From contig OU015567.1 in NCBI GenBank assembly GCA_907165135.1, forward strand, positions 11,723,001 through 11,787,000: a stretch of 64,000 nucleotides of DNA. Reading direction: 5' to 3'. How positions within the stretch are numbered: position 1 is the stretch's first letter; each line of letters opens with the position of its first letter. The position numbers and the translations under genes are program-made. This DNA is from Oikopleura dioica (lineage: Eukaryota > Chordata > Appendicularia > Copelata > Oikopleuridae). Under the pieces are notes generated by a model. That model saw only the letters and a program-made list of their open reading frames with translations, was not told where the DNA came from and made no database searches. Below are positions 1-12,592 of the stretch, in pieces.

Positions 1-3000
1 GAAATATACGAAGAAATGGAAAATGACGCGACAAAAGATCAAAATCAAGAAAATCGTTATGCATGGACATGTCCAGCCCAACAGGCAATGACTCCGAGCG
101 GCTTGTGCATCCCTTGCTATGGCCTTATAGATGTTCCACTTGATTCTGAATCCTGTACTTGCATTGACTACGCTTACACGAACCCGATAGATCCTTACGA
201 GTGCATTTGTCAAGCTGGGTACCAAGAGCAAAATGGGATTTGTGTAGAGAGTGTCAGCACTACTACAACGTCGGTGACTTTGACCACAACCACGCAAGTA
301 CTCTGCGAGCTCCCATTCGTCAGAAACAGTGATAACGTCTGTGTCAAGTGTGGTGGTGCTTTTGAAACTAGCACAACTGTCTCGCATTGCACTTGCCAGG
401 AAGAAGCGTCGCTTATCGCCGGACAAAATCGCTGCCGATGCAACTTGGGATACGCTTATGTTTCAGATGAAGACCCTTTACTGCCGGGAAGTTGCACTCT
501 CTGCAGCGGTCCGATGGATGTTTCGGTAAATGACGGCTCAACTGAATTTTGCTTGTGCGGCGAAAACGCTGAGATAAACCCTGATTACGATCCAAGTAAG
601 CCTTGGGATTCCAATTCATGGTATTGTAGATGCAAGAGTGGGTATATTTCCGTCCCTGACACAAATTTACCGAGGATAAGTTTTGGCTCATTTGGAAACG
701 CAAGATATTTTGCAGTTACTAATGATGGTGATGATGGCAATCAAATTCAATCACCATTTCAACACGACTACGGCAAATGCGTTTTGCCAACGGGAGAGTG
801 TGAAGAAGGCCAAGTCTTTAACTCCGACGGTGTTTGTATTACTTGTTTGGGGATTGTACCTGACGTTTTAACGACCCTTGATTGCTCTTGCAAAGAGAAT
901 GCATCTTTACAAGCTGGGTCAAACCCGCCAGTGTGCGCTTGCGATGAAGGGTTCACGGAAATTGATGGAGAATGTGAAAGTACTGTTCCAGGAGTTTGTG
1001 GAACATCTGAAGTTCTAAATAGTGATGGAGAGTGCATCATGTGTCTAGGATTGGTTGAATCTCCACTTCCGGGTGTTACGTGTAGCTGTATTGAGAATGC
1101 ATCTATGTCACAATACGCGCCCATCTGTTTTTGCGACAATGGGTTCAAAGAAGAAAATGGAGTTTGCGTTCAAGATTGCGAATCAATCGGCTTAGTTGAA
1201 AATGAAAGCGGAGAGTGTGCTCCTACAACTACGTCTACATCTACAACAACATCCACATCTACTACGACACAGACAACTACTACTTCTACAACTACTTATA
1301 CAACGACGACGTCTTCATCAACTACCACGACGACGACAACGACTACAGAGCTTGGTGAATGTGAAAATGGAATGGTTAGAAACAGCATTGGAATTTGCAT
1401 CCGCTGCTTTGGAGCAATAGAAACTCCGCTGTCAACTGAGCTTTGCACATGCGGTCCAAATGCGACAATTCTATCATATGCTCCTCTATGCGTGTGTAAT
1501 CCTGGGTTCATTGATGATGACGGAGTATGTATTCTGCAGACAACGACTTCATCAACGACAACATCTACGTCGACGACTTCAACAACGACAACACCTACAA
1601 CTTCTACGACATCTGCGACATCTACGACAACGACGACAAGCACATCAACAACCGATCTTGTTTGCTCTGACGACATGGCTTTGAATTCGCTTGGAGTTTG
1701 CATTTTGTGCATAGGAGTCCATGAAGACCCTCTCCCTGGAGAGACTTGCACATGCAAAGAGAATGCCTCCCTTATTGATGGATTGCCCGTATGTCTGTGC
1801 GATGATGGCTTCAACAATAATGATAATTACTGCATTCAAACAACAACCACGTCTACAACATCAACAACTACCACGTCTACGACGCTAGAATCGTGTGAGG
1901 CGGGCCAAGTTCGAAATATGCTTGGCCAGTGTATATCTTGTATGGGAGTTTATGAAGATCCTCTTCCCGGAGAAACATGTTCGTGCAAAGAAAATGCATC
2001 TCTTATTGATGGACTCCCTCTCTGCTTATGTGATGACGGATTCATAAACATTGATGATTACTGTATCTCGACAACAACGTCAACCACAACGACCACAACA
2101 ACTACCCTTGCACCATGTGAATCAGGCCAAGCGCATAATATCAATGGTGATTGTATTCCCTGCATGGGTATTTTTGAGGATCCCCTTCCAGGAGAATTTT
2201 GCACTTGCATTGAAAATGCTTCTCTTGTTGGTGGTTTTCCAGTTTGTTCTTGTGACGACGGATTTGAATTGATAGGTGATGTTTGTTCACCGCTTACAAC
2301 AACGACGACAACAACTACAACAAGCTCATTTCCTACAACAACGGAAGCTTGCGCTACTAATTTTGCGAGGAATATTCTCGGAGATTGCATCCTATGTTTC
2401 GGCGTTATTGAAGAGCCTCTTTCAACAGAAGACTGCACTTGTGGCGCAGATGCGTCTCTTTCTGACCTAGCACCTTGGTGTCAATGTAATGAAGGCTTTA
2501 CAGAAGTTGAAAACTCTTGTACAAGAATGCTTACTACTTCGTCAAGCACAACAACAACAACTTCGACATCTCTTGGCGATTGCGAAAACAACTTTGTCAG
2601 AAATATTTTTGGGGACTGCATCGCATGTTTTGGTAATATTGCGATTCCATTAATGACAGAAGAATGCAGTTGTGCTGAAAATGCCTCCTTATTTGATGGA
2701 ATGCCGGTTTGCAGTTGTGATTCCGGGTTCATAGATGATAATGGGTTCTGTGTTCCAACCACCACTTCCACAAGCACAACATCTACTTCTTCCACGGTCT
2801 CCTCAACCACATCTCAAGCAGATTGTGAGAATAACTTCGTCAGAAATATTTTTGGCGAGTGCATTGCATGTTTTGGTAATATTGCGATTCCATTAGTGAC
2901 GGAAGGATGCAGTTGTACGGACAATGCCTCATTATTTGAAGGAATGCCGGTTTGTACTTGTGATATTGGGTTCACGGATGATAACGGACTTTGTGTTCCT

Positions 3001-4041
3001 ATTACCACTTCAACGACTACCACCGTCATATCTTCATCAACCTCGTTATCATCAACAACATCATCTATTTCATGCCCTGATGGAACGTATCTGACTCCTT
3101 CGGGCGCATGTAAAAATTGTGAAGGACTTTTTGTGCTCCCTATGACTTCTGAAACATGTGAGTGCGTTCCAAATGCTTCTTTAGCGGAATTCGCGCCTGT
3201 TTGCCTCTGCAATGACGGGTATCACGAAAGTAACGGCGGCTGTTTACCGAGCCCAACAACGACTACGAATCCAATCAGCACTACAACTGGTTCGCTCATA
3301 AGCTGCCCAGATGAGCTTGTAATGAACAATGTTGGAGAATGCATCGCTTGTTATGGAGCAATTCCAGCGGTTTTGGCAACAGAAGACTGTTCTTGTGTTG
3401 AAAACGCAGAAATGAGCTCTTTTGCGCCTTTTTGTCAATGTATAACAGGTTATTTCTTCGTAAATAATGAATGTGTCGAGACGCAGGAAGAAGACTGCGA
3501 TATTCATCACGTGAAAAATGCAAATGGAGAGTGTGTTATGTGCATGGGAGCAGTCGCTGAGACTCCACTAAATACTATTGAATGCTCTTGTGGTTATTTT
3601 GCTGAGCTTGTTAGCTACATGCCTTACTGTCGTTGCATCGACGGATATGAAGAAATAGATGGGATTTGCATTATTTTGCAGACTACCACTTCACAATCTC
3701 CAACAACCCCAGAAGGAAGTGGCAACTACGGGGACTACTGTATTGTTAACGGTGTCGTTTATGACAACGGACAAAGCTGGAAAGACGGAAATTGTTGGCT
3801 GTGTGAGTGTGACGAAGGAGTTGTTGCTAAAACTTTCATTTGTGAAACGAATCTAATTGGAGAGGTAAAACACTGCACCTTGCCGAACGGCGCAACAGTT
3901 CAACACGCTCAATACTATCACGTGTCCAACTGTTTTAAATATTTCTGGTATGGTTTTTATACGAAAATTTTATTCAGATGTACAAAGGTTTTTTTAACAT
4001 ACTCAATATCCTCCCCAGCTGCTTCCATTTCTAAATATTGA
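1..4041 (+). CDS. Secreted Cys-rich/Thr-rich modular protein (5' end outside window)
   Basis: The frame is open from base 1. The first ATG (16) is followed by no signal peptide, so the true start is probably upstream. The protein has about 15 repeats of a 55-65 residue module with a recurring pattern: Cys near the start, N..G.CI.C.G, a PL..ETC.C turn, ENASL, then CxCDxGF and a final Cys. From module 5 onward the modules are joined by Thr/Ser-rich linkers typical of O-glycosylated mucin stalks. The last about 70 residues before 3948 resemble a VWC-type Cys module (Q.W..GNCW.C.C). The layout fits an extracellular matrix or mucous secretion; in larvaceans the house proteins (oikosins) have Cys repeats and mucin linkers, but that identity is inference. 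The last about 30 codons may be intronic (GT at 3948), and the gene may continue at 5477. Confidence 0.8.
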   Translation, partial: EIYEEMENDATKDQNQENRYAWTCPAQQAMTPSGLCIPCYGLIDVPLDSESCTCIDYAYTNPIDPYECICQAGYQEQNGICVESVSTTTTSVTLTTTTQVLCELPFVRNSDNVCVKCGGAFETSTTVSHCTCQEEASLIAGQNRCRCNLGYAYVSDEDPLLPGSCTLCSGPMDVSVNDGSTEFCLCGENAEINPDYDPSKPWDSNSWYCRCKSGYISVPDTNLPRISFGSFGNARYFAVTNDGDDGNQIQSPFQHDYGKCVLPTGECEEGQVFNSDGVCITCLGIVPDVLTTLDCSCKENASLQAGSNPPVCACDEGFTEIDGECESTVPGVCGTSEVLNSDGECIMCLGLVESPLPGVTCSCIENASMSQYAPICFCDNGFKEENGVCVQDCESIGLVENESGECAPTTTSTSTTTSTSTTTQTTTTSTTTYTTTTSSSTTTTTTTTTELGECENGMVRNSIGICIRCFGAIETPLSTELCTCGPNATILSYAPLCVCNPGFIDDDGVCILQTTTSSTTTSTSTTSTTTTPTTSTTSATSTTTTTSTSTTDLVCSDDMALNSLGVCILCIGVHEDPLPGETCTCKENASLIDGLPVCLCDDGFNNNDNYCIQTTTTSTTSTTTTSTTLESCEAGQVRNMLGQCISCMGVYEDPLPGETCSCKENASLIDGLPLCLCDDGFINIDDYCISTTTSTTTTTTTTLAPCESGQAHNINGDCIPCMGIFEDPLPGEFCTCIENASLVGGFPVCSCDDGFELIGDVCSPLTTTTTTTTTSSFPTTTEACATNFARNILGDCILCFGVIEEPLSTEDCTCGADASLSDLAPWCQCNEGFTEVENSCTRMLTTSSSTTTTTSTSLGDCENNFVRNIFGDCIACFGNIAIPLMTEECSCAENASLFDGMPVCSCDSGFIDDNGFCVPTTTSTSTTSTSSTVSSTTSQADCENNFVRNIFGECIACFGNIAIPLVTEGCSCTDNASLFEGMPVCTCDIGFTDDNGLCVPITTSTTTTVISSSTSLSSTTSSISCPDGTYLTPSGACKNCEGLFVLPMTSETCECVPNASLAEFAPVCLCNDGYHESNGGCLPSPTTTTNPISTTTGSLISCPDELVMNNVGECIACYGAIPAVLATEDCSCVENAEMSSFAPFCQCITGYFFVNNECVETQEEDCDIHHVKNANGECVMCMGAVAETPLNTIECSCGYFAELVSYMPYCRCIDGYEEIDGICIILQTTTSQSPTTPEGSGNYGDYCIVNGVVYDNGQSWKDGNCWLCECDEGVVAKTFICETNLIGEVKHCTLPNGATVQHAQYYHVSNCFKYFWYGFYTKILFRCTKVFLTYSISSPAASISKY

Positions 4042-4142
4042 TAGAAAAAATATTGATAAGTGCTGTTACAAGTAAACACGAGAATTAGGCTGCTTCCACT
4101 GATTCGGTAAAGCTTGAAGAGATTTGAAACTTGGACCATCTA

Positions 4143-5310
4143 CTTCAGCCTTTTTGCACAGGTTCGCAAATCCCGAGTCATATTGTTTATGATATTTGTA
4201 TTTTCGAGCCTTTCCTTTGCAGGCTCTTCCATTTCCCAGATCTTCAGATGGCCTCTATTCCGTCGATGTTCATCTAGACATTTTTAATAGAAAATGAGTT
4301 ATCCGTACCGGCATTGACAACGTATTTATTATGCCAGTCTCGGTAAGTTCCTGAGCCAAAGGTTGTGCCTGGCTCATAAGTTCCGCTAACATTAATGCGA
4401 CGTTTTTTCTCAAGATCGGTAAATGCTGCTTCGTTCGATTTGAACTCATCAAGTCGAGCAAATTGTGCATCAAAAGATGGGTTCAGAAAGAATGGCCAGG
4501 AAATTCTATCGGTCTTGTGTGCTCGAACTCGATGCCAAGCGCCCTTTGCCACGCCATAAGTAAAGTACTCAAGCATTCGACCGAGATTGATAATCAATGA
4601 CCCCTCAATTGGCGGGATCGGATACCATTTTCCTTCATATTCCGCCTCAAGTCCTCCCGTCTGATCTTGGTAGAGCAAGGTAATAAGACCCTTGTCCAAG
4701 TGTGACTCGATTCCCCACTCTCCTTTTGGAGTCTTGTCGTAATAATTTCCATGAAGACAGCAAACAGGATCGGTAGCAAATTGTTCCCGAAGACGACCTT
4801 GCTGAAGACTAAAAATTTTCTCGAACCAGGTCTTAAAAGAAATTACAAAATAGGAAATTACATGGTTCTTTTACCAGAAGGTCTAGTCCGGTATTCTTCA
4901 TCGCCAAAAACATTTTCCAAAATTTCTCATCTATTCTTTTGATATCGAGCTTCAGATTCGGATCAACCCTAAATGCGTGAATTGATCTTTACTCAAAAAT
5001 TATTACTTTTGAATGAATTCAGAGTCCATATCAAAGAGGTAGAATGAATGTGCCATGTTCCGAATGTAAGCTTCTAATTTTTTCTGTTCAGCATCTGACG
5101 CAGTAAAGACTTCTCTAGTTAGTGCTTCGATTTCTTGTAGTTCGCTCTCAGAAAGTCCCCAATTTTTGACATAGAAAAAGCCACTAAAATAAGTCGGAAT
5201 CAATTCAGATAACACAGGACCTACACATCAGTTAGGCCTCTTCGTAATTCTTCTCTTTCTGAACTCGAGCTTTCGAGCTTATTTAGATCAATAATCGGGA
5301 AATTAAACAT
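4143..5310 (-). CDS. 2-oxoglutarate/Fe(II)-dependent dioxygenase, isopenicillin N synthase-like
   Basis: Non-haem iron oxygenase of the isopenicillin N synthase-like superfamily; the substrate cannot be read from sequence. It starts MFNFPIIDLNKL and continues DVGFFYVKNWG after a 41-nt intron, the classical N-terminal signature of the family. The catalytic domain contains ESHLDKGLITLL (H-x-D iron ligands), the distal HRVRAH histidine with arginine, and GSLIINLGRMLEYFTYG. Other introns lie near 4990 (about 38 nt) and 4835 (43 nt). Near the end, a 35-nt GT-AG intron (about 4274-4308) is needed to reach a stop at 4143; without it the protein ends at 4274. It lies antisense between two blocks of Cys-rich exons and may be nested inside one large plus-strand gene. 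Confidence 0.82.
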
Positions 5311-5476
5311 TTTTAATTTTCTTTGATTTGAGCGATTTATTTATTTCAGCACCGGAAGTAGCTGAAATAGTAGTTGATTTCAGATTCTTCCACCACATCC
5401 TTTAAAAATGACCTCAGAGTCTCGAATTTGAAAAACCAAATAAAGTAATGACGAGCAGCTAGAAGAGTTCGACACT

Positions 5477-7301
5477 TGCGAAGCAGGATACTCGTATCCG
5501 GGCGGATGCAGATTTGAAGGCAAAAATTACATGAATCATCAACAATGGTACAAAGATAGCTGTAACTACTATGTCTGCAAGGAAGGATCCATTGAAGTTG
5601 TTTATTTTTGTACGACAACAACGACTCAATCAACTACCACGAGAGACCCTTCTGCCGGCAGCTGTACGTTCGAAAATGAGGTTTATCAGAACGGGCAAAT
5701 ATGGTACTTGGATCAGTGTATCGGCTACAGTTGTTACATGGGAGTCGTCCATCAATTCAATAATTGTCATAGCACAACGAAACCACCAAGTTATCCAACT
5801 CAGGTAAATATCCGACAAAAATTATTTTTTACTAATTTTGATATTCATAGTCAACACTTCCACCACAAAAACCTTGTTGGTTCCAAGGTATTGAGTATCA
5901 TTCTGGAGCTCGATGGAACAAGGATCAATGCCATACTTATATTTGCAATGATGGAGAAATCGGATTTTTCAACCACTGTCCGGAAACTCAAACAACTTCT
6001 ACGCCTCCGGTTGGATGTACTACTCCCACCGGTCAGTTCTACTATCATGGGCAGATTTGGAAAACAGGCACTTGTCTTCAGCACACTTGCATATCAGGAG
6101 AAGTGACTACTTCTGATGTCTGCACGGGAGGAGGATATGGGTAAGATCTATATAAAATTGACAAGTCATAAGAAAAATAAGGGTTTCATCGACACGATCA
6201 TGTTGGATGTGCGACGCGCATAGCTACGAAGAATGTCTGCAAATCGGTATGCGCCAAACATGTCCAGGGGACTCTGTCTGCTTTCTCGAAGTAAGATCAC
6301 GTGGTGGTCACATGGAAAGGATGTGCACTGGGTGTCAGCAACGCGAAGCTTGCCAAGGAAACAAACTAAACAATCAGGACCAGTGCTTTATGCATGGCTA
6401 TAACGCAAATGGATCACCAGATTCAGTTTGTCGAGATTGTTGTTCTAGCAGCGACTGTTCTTTGGAAATAAACATGAATCATCCGATGATTGCTGCTTTT
6501 CCACCTCTTCAGACTCATTCCTACAATTCTGGCAAGTCCTGTGATGCAATTTACACACCTGACGAGAAGCATCATTCTCATGGCGACACCTGGGGCGCGG
6601 GAATATGCCCTCATGATTCGACAACACCAATGTACGAGTGGACCTGTCTTGATGGAAAAGTTCATTTTACGGAGCCATGCAAGATTGCATACGCTCAGCC
6701 AGGATCCGAGTAAGTAACAATTGCCAATTTCTGTCTTATAAAATCGTTAGATGTGTGAATGGTGCACCTCACAACGCCGGGTACAATATTGGAACATGCT
6801 CAATTACAGGGGGTCCTCTTGCAACTTGGAAGTGCTCAAATGGCCAGCTTACTTATGAAAATCCATGCTACGAGGCGTTTTTGGGTTCACAAAGCACTTA
6901 CTCGTCAGGTTCAACAAGCCAATACTACCAAACTTATGATTCAAACAATAATCCTTCAACTAATGTTGAGGAAGAGCTACTGATTTTAGCGGTTGATAGT
7001 TCGTTTGGAGTTTATTTGATCAACGGCGCGTACTTGTCTGCAGAACAACACAGGTTTATCTCATACTCGATAATGACTTTATTCAACGACCTCTATATTT
7101 AGTTTTACAGAACAATATCTGTTACAAGAAATGGAGCGATTTGGGCATGCAAGTTGGGTCGAAAACGGATTTCCCGACGACCCAATCACTTCCGTCGACT
7201 ACTACAATCGAATAAACTTCGAAGACGGGACGTCGCTTACTCAAAATGAGCATAATATGAGTGGCGAAGAAATATCATTGCTGCGAGATCTACTAAAATA
7301 A
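5477..7301 (+). CDS. Cys-rich VWC-like extracellular protein (start unresolved)
   Basis: Exons encode repeated modules of the form C.F....Y..GQ.W....C..Y.C..G......C (about 5500-6130) separated by short Thr-rich linkers, then a different Cys/His-rich region (WMCDAHSYEECLQIG, CTGCQQREACQGN) and an acidic tail ending SGEEISLLRDLLK at 7301. The frame is rebuilt with four short introns: 5803-5849 (47 nt), about 6139-6180, about 6711-6751, and about 7052-7100 (49 nt). The first visible exon begins after an AG near 5476 and has no ATG. Its phase is compatible with a GT donor at 3865 in the upstream Cys-rich gene, so this could be the 3' half of that gene with the dioxygenase nested in the intron; a separate gene is equally possible. 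Function unknown beyond secreted or matrix-like. Confidence 0.65.
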
Positions 7302-7420
7302 ATTCTCTACCAATGTCATAGAACTCAACAAACTCTCTCTCAACCCCCAATATCAGAAAGTAAACTCAGTTCTTTTTTTATAAAAATATATTTATTACAA
7401 AATTAAAATAAGGATACATT

Positions 7421-10400
7421 TTATGGATCGGCATGATGGAACGTGCTTTTCCGCGGCTTGCTCTGCAGTCCGATCGCTACTTTCACGCCGCCAGACAGCG
7501 AGAAGTTCACCGTTGTTGTCTCCTCCAGAACTTTGCTCACATCAATCCAGGACTTCGAAAAGTGACCATCTTTAGTGTAATCAATCAATGGCCCATCACC
7601 GGAAGTATCGTGAATGAGAGAAACTCGTGAATGTTTTTGCTTTTCAACCTTCTGCGGCTCTTCTTCTTTAGCTACCAGTTCGAGATTATCGTTGATTTCG
7701 AATTTGACCTTTTGCGTCTTGCTCTTCTTGATGATGTCGATTTTCTTCTGCGAGTCTTGCTTCTTACGTCTGCAGCTGACAATGTTTCTTTTGAGAACAT
7801 TAAGCTTCGGTCTTGGAATGTACTTGTGTCGCGCTTCGCAGAAACTCTTCCAGAAGTTAAGTAAGAGCGGGAACACGTCGATTGTGATATCATGGAAGAG
7901 TGATCTGTTCGCCATTCCAAGCTTGATGTTTTCGATCACTGTCGAGGCGATTTCGGAAGCGACATTGATTCTGCACTTGGGTGGAATAGGCGAGCTCAAG
8001 AACTGGTCTGAAATAAGTCTTGCTTTGGCAGCGAGATTTTTCTCATCCTGTGCATTGTAGACGCCAGAATCGCCCATTTGCGCAACATGTTCCGCTTGAG
8101 TTCTGTAGCATTCAACTTCGAGCCAGAAGCGGAAATCATTAATAAGGAGCTCAGCTATGACATTTCGTCCTTGCATGCGTTTTTGGTGGAACATCTTGTC
8201 ATTCGCCATAAAAGGGTCAATAGTCGTAGCTACCACTTCGACCCAACCTTCTTTGTGGTAGAGAGTTGGGTCGCGGCCAACCGTGAGAAGATACTGTTCA
8301 AATTCTTCTCTCAGTTCTCGTTTCTTCATCGTTGCCACGAATCTAGCTGCTCGTTTGATGAATGCACTGAAGACTTTCCAAATGTTGGTTCCATTTCGCC
8401 CACTGGTCATTTTTAACAAGTCTGTACGATCGCGTCCTATCTCCTTTGGCCCATGTGGTCCAGCTTTTTTGACTTCTGTGAAGGTGGAGAGATAGCGTTC
8501 TCCCCACATATCCTCAAGAGCTTTCATCACACAAGCTTGGGCAGAGATGAGCATTGAAACATTGACTTTCTCCGGAGGAGTCCGCATTATCTCTCTCAGA
8601 ACTTGGCCGTCGATTCCAACGCCGAGAGCACCACTGGAAGCTGAGAAAAACTGACTGACGATGACTTTGATCTTCATTTGTCTGACTTTTGGGTCTTCTA
8701 CGTGCTTCATTACTTCTACAGCTTTCCAAAATCGAACTGATCGCTCAAAATGGTAGGCACGAGCGAATCGCTTGAAGAATTCAAAGTGAACTGGATCGCG
8801 AACACAGTCGACCAAATGTTTCGGTCGCAGAATAGGTCGCTTGAAGACAACCCCGTTCTTCCTGATCGTCGCTTTCATGTAGCTTGGTACTTTTCCAGAG
8901 TCATTTTGTCTAACCATTACGCGTTTCTTGACGACTGATCCTTCCTTTGGATAATCATGAGCTGCCATAAGTGCTAGTGTAGCTGGATCAACTTTCGGCT
9001 TGCGAAGATAAATTGGTGGCGCCTTGTCTGGAATATCTCCATCATCGTCCGACTCTTCTCGGAGAAAGTGTGACTTTGGCAGGTTAGCTGTCAGGCGGCA
9101 AGTTTGCTCAATAAGATAGTATGATCTCTTCGATCGTCGTGCCATTTTAGTTTCTTCAGAGATTTCCTTATCTTTTTGGAAAAGATCAATACGTTGCACA
9201 GTAGATTTTCTACTGGTCATCAGCGCTAGACGATCCTTCATCTTTTTCTCAGCTGCACTCTCTACGAGCGGGTTTCCAGATGACTTTCTCGCTTTAGTTT
9301 TTCGGTTTTTCTCCACGATGGTTCTTGCTCTTCGCGCTTTGACAATTTCGTCTTCTTTTGTTGCCTTGATGTAAGCGCCAAGCGGTATGGGTGGCGCTTC
9401 TTCTCTAAATGCGGTCTTTATTGAGTCCTTGATGAGGGTCGCATTGATTCTGTATTCAACAACATCGAGTATTTTGAGGGCCTCGCAAAAGTTACGCACG
9501 TCAAAGTCGATATAATCCGTCCAGATGGCGCACAAGTAGTCCATGCACTTTCTTTGGACTATCCTCAGCTGCCAGGGGAAGGTGACGGTGTTGAGAATGT
9601 CGATATCTCCGAAATAGTCTGAGTATATGGCCATCCCAGGTATGACCTCCCGCGCGTGATTGTTGAATACGTACTTGTTAATGATATTCTCCATCTCGAG
9701 CTCTAATTCGCTCTGATGCATACATCCAAATTCTTCTCTGAATCGCTCAATGTCCTGCCAAAAGTCGAGAGCGAAGACGGCGGTGTCGTCTTCTTCTTGC
9801 TCGCTCAAGTAAGCCATAAACGGTCCAGCGGCAAACTCGTCTGATCGCAAGGCAGCCTTGAAATGGCGCATCTCGTGCCGGAACACCGAATCTTCGTAAA
9901 TGGAGTATATCGATTCAGGATCTTGATCGCCAGCACCAAAGTTGACTCTAATCTTTTCGGTAAATGTTGACACCTTTAATGCTTTCTCGATGAATTCTTT
10001 CTTCTTGCGACCGAGACGGCGACTTCTTTCGTCCATGATATCGTTTACATCATTTAAATTTTTCCGGGTATGCTCTTTTTTCGGCTCTTGTTTAACTGTC
10101 GGTTCATGTTGCAAGAGATGTCGTTTCTTGAGCGTTTTGAGCGGACGTATTTTCTCAATGGCGTTGCGGCGACGATTCAGAATTTGGGGATTTATACTCG
10201 CCATGAAACTATTTCGGAGTGTATCTTCGTCATTAATCTCATCATCGTGCACTTCCAGACGGTTTTCTCGCTTCGTGATAACCTGAACAAATAATGAGCA
10301 AAGAAAACTCAAGTAAATTATTACGAATTTATTAGTCTAACGATTCGACGGCCACGTAAAAAATATTTTTAAACCATACCTTTACTTTTTGGTTTTCCTC

Positions 10401-12592
10401 ATCTGCGTTTGCTGACATGGCGAACAGCATCTTTGAGCCTGTGATTTTTTCTTCTTTTTGCTTTGGTTGCTCCTCTTCGTTTTTCTTAGCAGCCTTTAGG
10501 GCGGCGAGTAGTCCCTTAGCTCCACCGCCCAACTTTGGCGCTGGACTTGTTGCGCCATCGCGAGATGCCACATCCGTTTCTGAAGTGTTCGCCTTCTTGG
10601 TTGCAACTTTCTTTTTCCAACCAAGAGCTAGTGACTTTGCTTGAATGATTGAGGCAAAACCAGGAGCAGCTTTCTTGGAGGCTCTGAAAAAGATAGTTCA
10701 ACTCAAGGAAGATATTTCAAAAGATTACCTTGGTGGTGGCTCCTCTTTTTCTTCATTTATTGTTTCTTCCTCTTTTTTCTCCTCCGTTTCCTGATCTTTA
10801 TTTTCATCCATTTCCATTATTTCATTTCCCATCTTGTAGCGAATCTTTTTTCCGACAAGGCCGATTGCCTGATTCTGATCATTTGACTTTGTGGCTCTCG
10901 ATTTTTTCGTCGTCCTATTTGGGAGAGAAGCAATCGAGGCACTCTGTCGTACCGTTCCTCTTACAGTTCTTCGTTCATGGTGGTCTACCTTTTCTTCGTC
11001 TTCAGATCGCTCACCTTTGTCGAGTTTTGGCGGAGGTGCTTTTTGTTCTGGCTTTTTGAACTTGTTGATTGCTTTTTTGACACTGAATTACGGTTTAGTT
11101 TTCCGCTACTCGAGCAATAGACTTACTTTGCCATGCGGGAAAATATGTTCGTCATGCTTTGAGCTCCTGGCTTATTGCTATTCTGCTTCTCTTTCTGCTG
11201 AAGATTGATTTGACTCAACTTTTTCCCACGAGTTTCGCCGATTCCAAGTTCTCTTCTTGAATTTCTAAGGATGGAAGCACCGCCATCTCTTCGCTGCCCC
11301 AGTTCGGCAAAGGTTAACCTGCTCTACACAAGTTTGAAATGGCCGTCGAATCAACATTTTCACTAAGGTAAAAAAATTGGACTTACCCTTGTTTGACGGA
11401 ACCCGAGATTATGCTCTGACGTCGGTTTTGCGAAAGTGACGTTGATCCCGATGCCAGAGAAGTTCTTATCAAGTGCGAATCTGGAAGCAGTTTCACGAGA
11501 AGTGAACGAGTCTTGATTGAGTCGACGTATTGGCTGAAAGAGTTTCTATTATTTTTTGGAAAATAATAAAATGACTTACCCTTCTTGAGTTTATCTCTTC
11601 TGTTGGCTCAAAGAACAGATTCATGCTTGGATCGTCATCGATTTTCGTGTTTGAAAAAGCTCTGCCAAGATCTTCACTGCTCAATCTCGAGGTCGAAGCG
11701 ACGAGATTCTTGAGTAAACCGATAATTGACGGATCGTCAGAGTCATTTTCGTCTTTTTGTTCTTCGACCTTGACGTGGAGCAGGTATCGTGGCAGCCAGT
11801 ATGTGCAAAGGCGATTGAGCACTTGTTGGGAGATCTTCTTGCAATGGTCGATTGTCGAAAGACTGTCGTTGAAATAGCCGAGGATCTCGATCAAACTTCG
11901 GGGCAGACACCAGTTTGAAGTCTCGTCGAAGAACTTGTCACGAAGATCTGCGAGGAAAAACTGACTGTCTTGGTCATTCTAAAAGACTTTATTCATTTCT
12001 AGAACATTCAATGTTTTTTACCTCGTGATGATGAAGGAGCACATGCTGAGCAGAAATGAAGAACGCCACCAATTTGATGCCCTCTCCATTCTCGTTCAAA
12101 AACGTGCAGAACTTCGAAAAACGGCTCATTCTGTTGAACGAGCGCTTTTGCAGCTGGCAAAGCTGATTGGCAACGTTTTTGTGGATGGCAGCTTCGGTAG
12201 AGAGGTTGAATTTGGTGAGCATTTTCGCGAGCTTGTACTCCGCATAAATGTAAGATTTTAGGAAAAACTTCATTCTTGTTTCCCAGCACCACTTGAATCA
12301 AAACGTAAATTTATGTTCGATGATAAGTTTTTACCTTCGCAATTTGTTCTTTACTCAGATTATCTTTCATTTCGGGGTCGAGGAAGAAACTTTGTTCAGA
12401 ACGGACATAGACAACGCGCTGGCCAAAGAGGGGCAACGAGCAAAATTTGTTGAAATAATCACAGAATACATCATCCTCTAAGAGCCGCTCGAAGGCCTCA
12501 AAGGGAACTAAAAATCTCTTAGGGACCCATCTAACTACCGTAATTCGCGAACAGACTTCGAAAAAATTGATAAACTTACTTTCGGTCGCCAT
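7421..12592 (-). CDS. RGS22: Regulator of G-protein signalling 22-like
   Basis: Large multi-RGS protein; RGS domains bind Galpha, and vertebrate RGS22 is testis-enriched. The N-terminus reads FERLLEDDVFCDYFNKFCSL and later MKFFLKSYIYAEYKLAKML, matching the RGS22 N-terminal region. The last exon (7421-10285) encodes about 960 residues with RGS-type helical repeats (HEMRHFKAALRSDEFAAGPF; VHFEFFKRFARAYHFERSV; the C-terminal FPLLLNFWKSFCEARHKY). Basic low-complexity linkers lie between. The 5' half is split by 40-100 nt introns, for example a 43-nt intron just upstream of the WCWETRMKFF segment and 44-nt introns near 10687 and 11090. I chose the ATG at 12592 because a GTAAGT donor four codons later splices in frame. 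The gene is head to head with ALDH8A1. Confidence 0.87.

Noticed and set aside
1296-3212. Several minus-strand open frames full of Val runs opposite the Cys/Thr-rich gene
   Set aside because: They are antisense readings of ACA/ACT-rich Thr linkers (poly-Val), a composition shadow.
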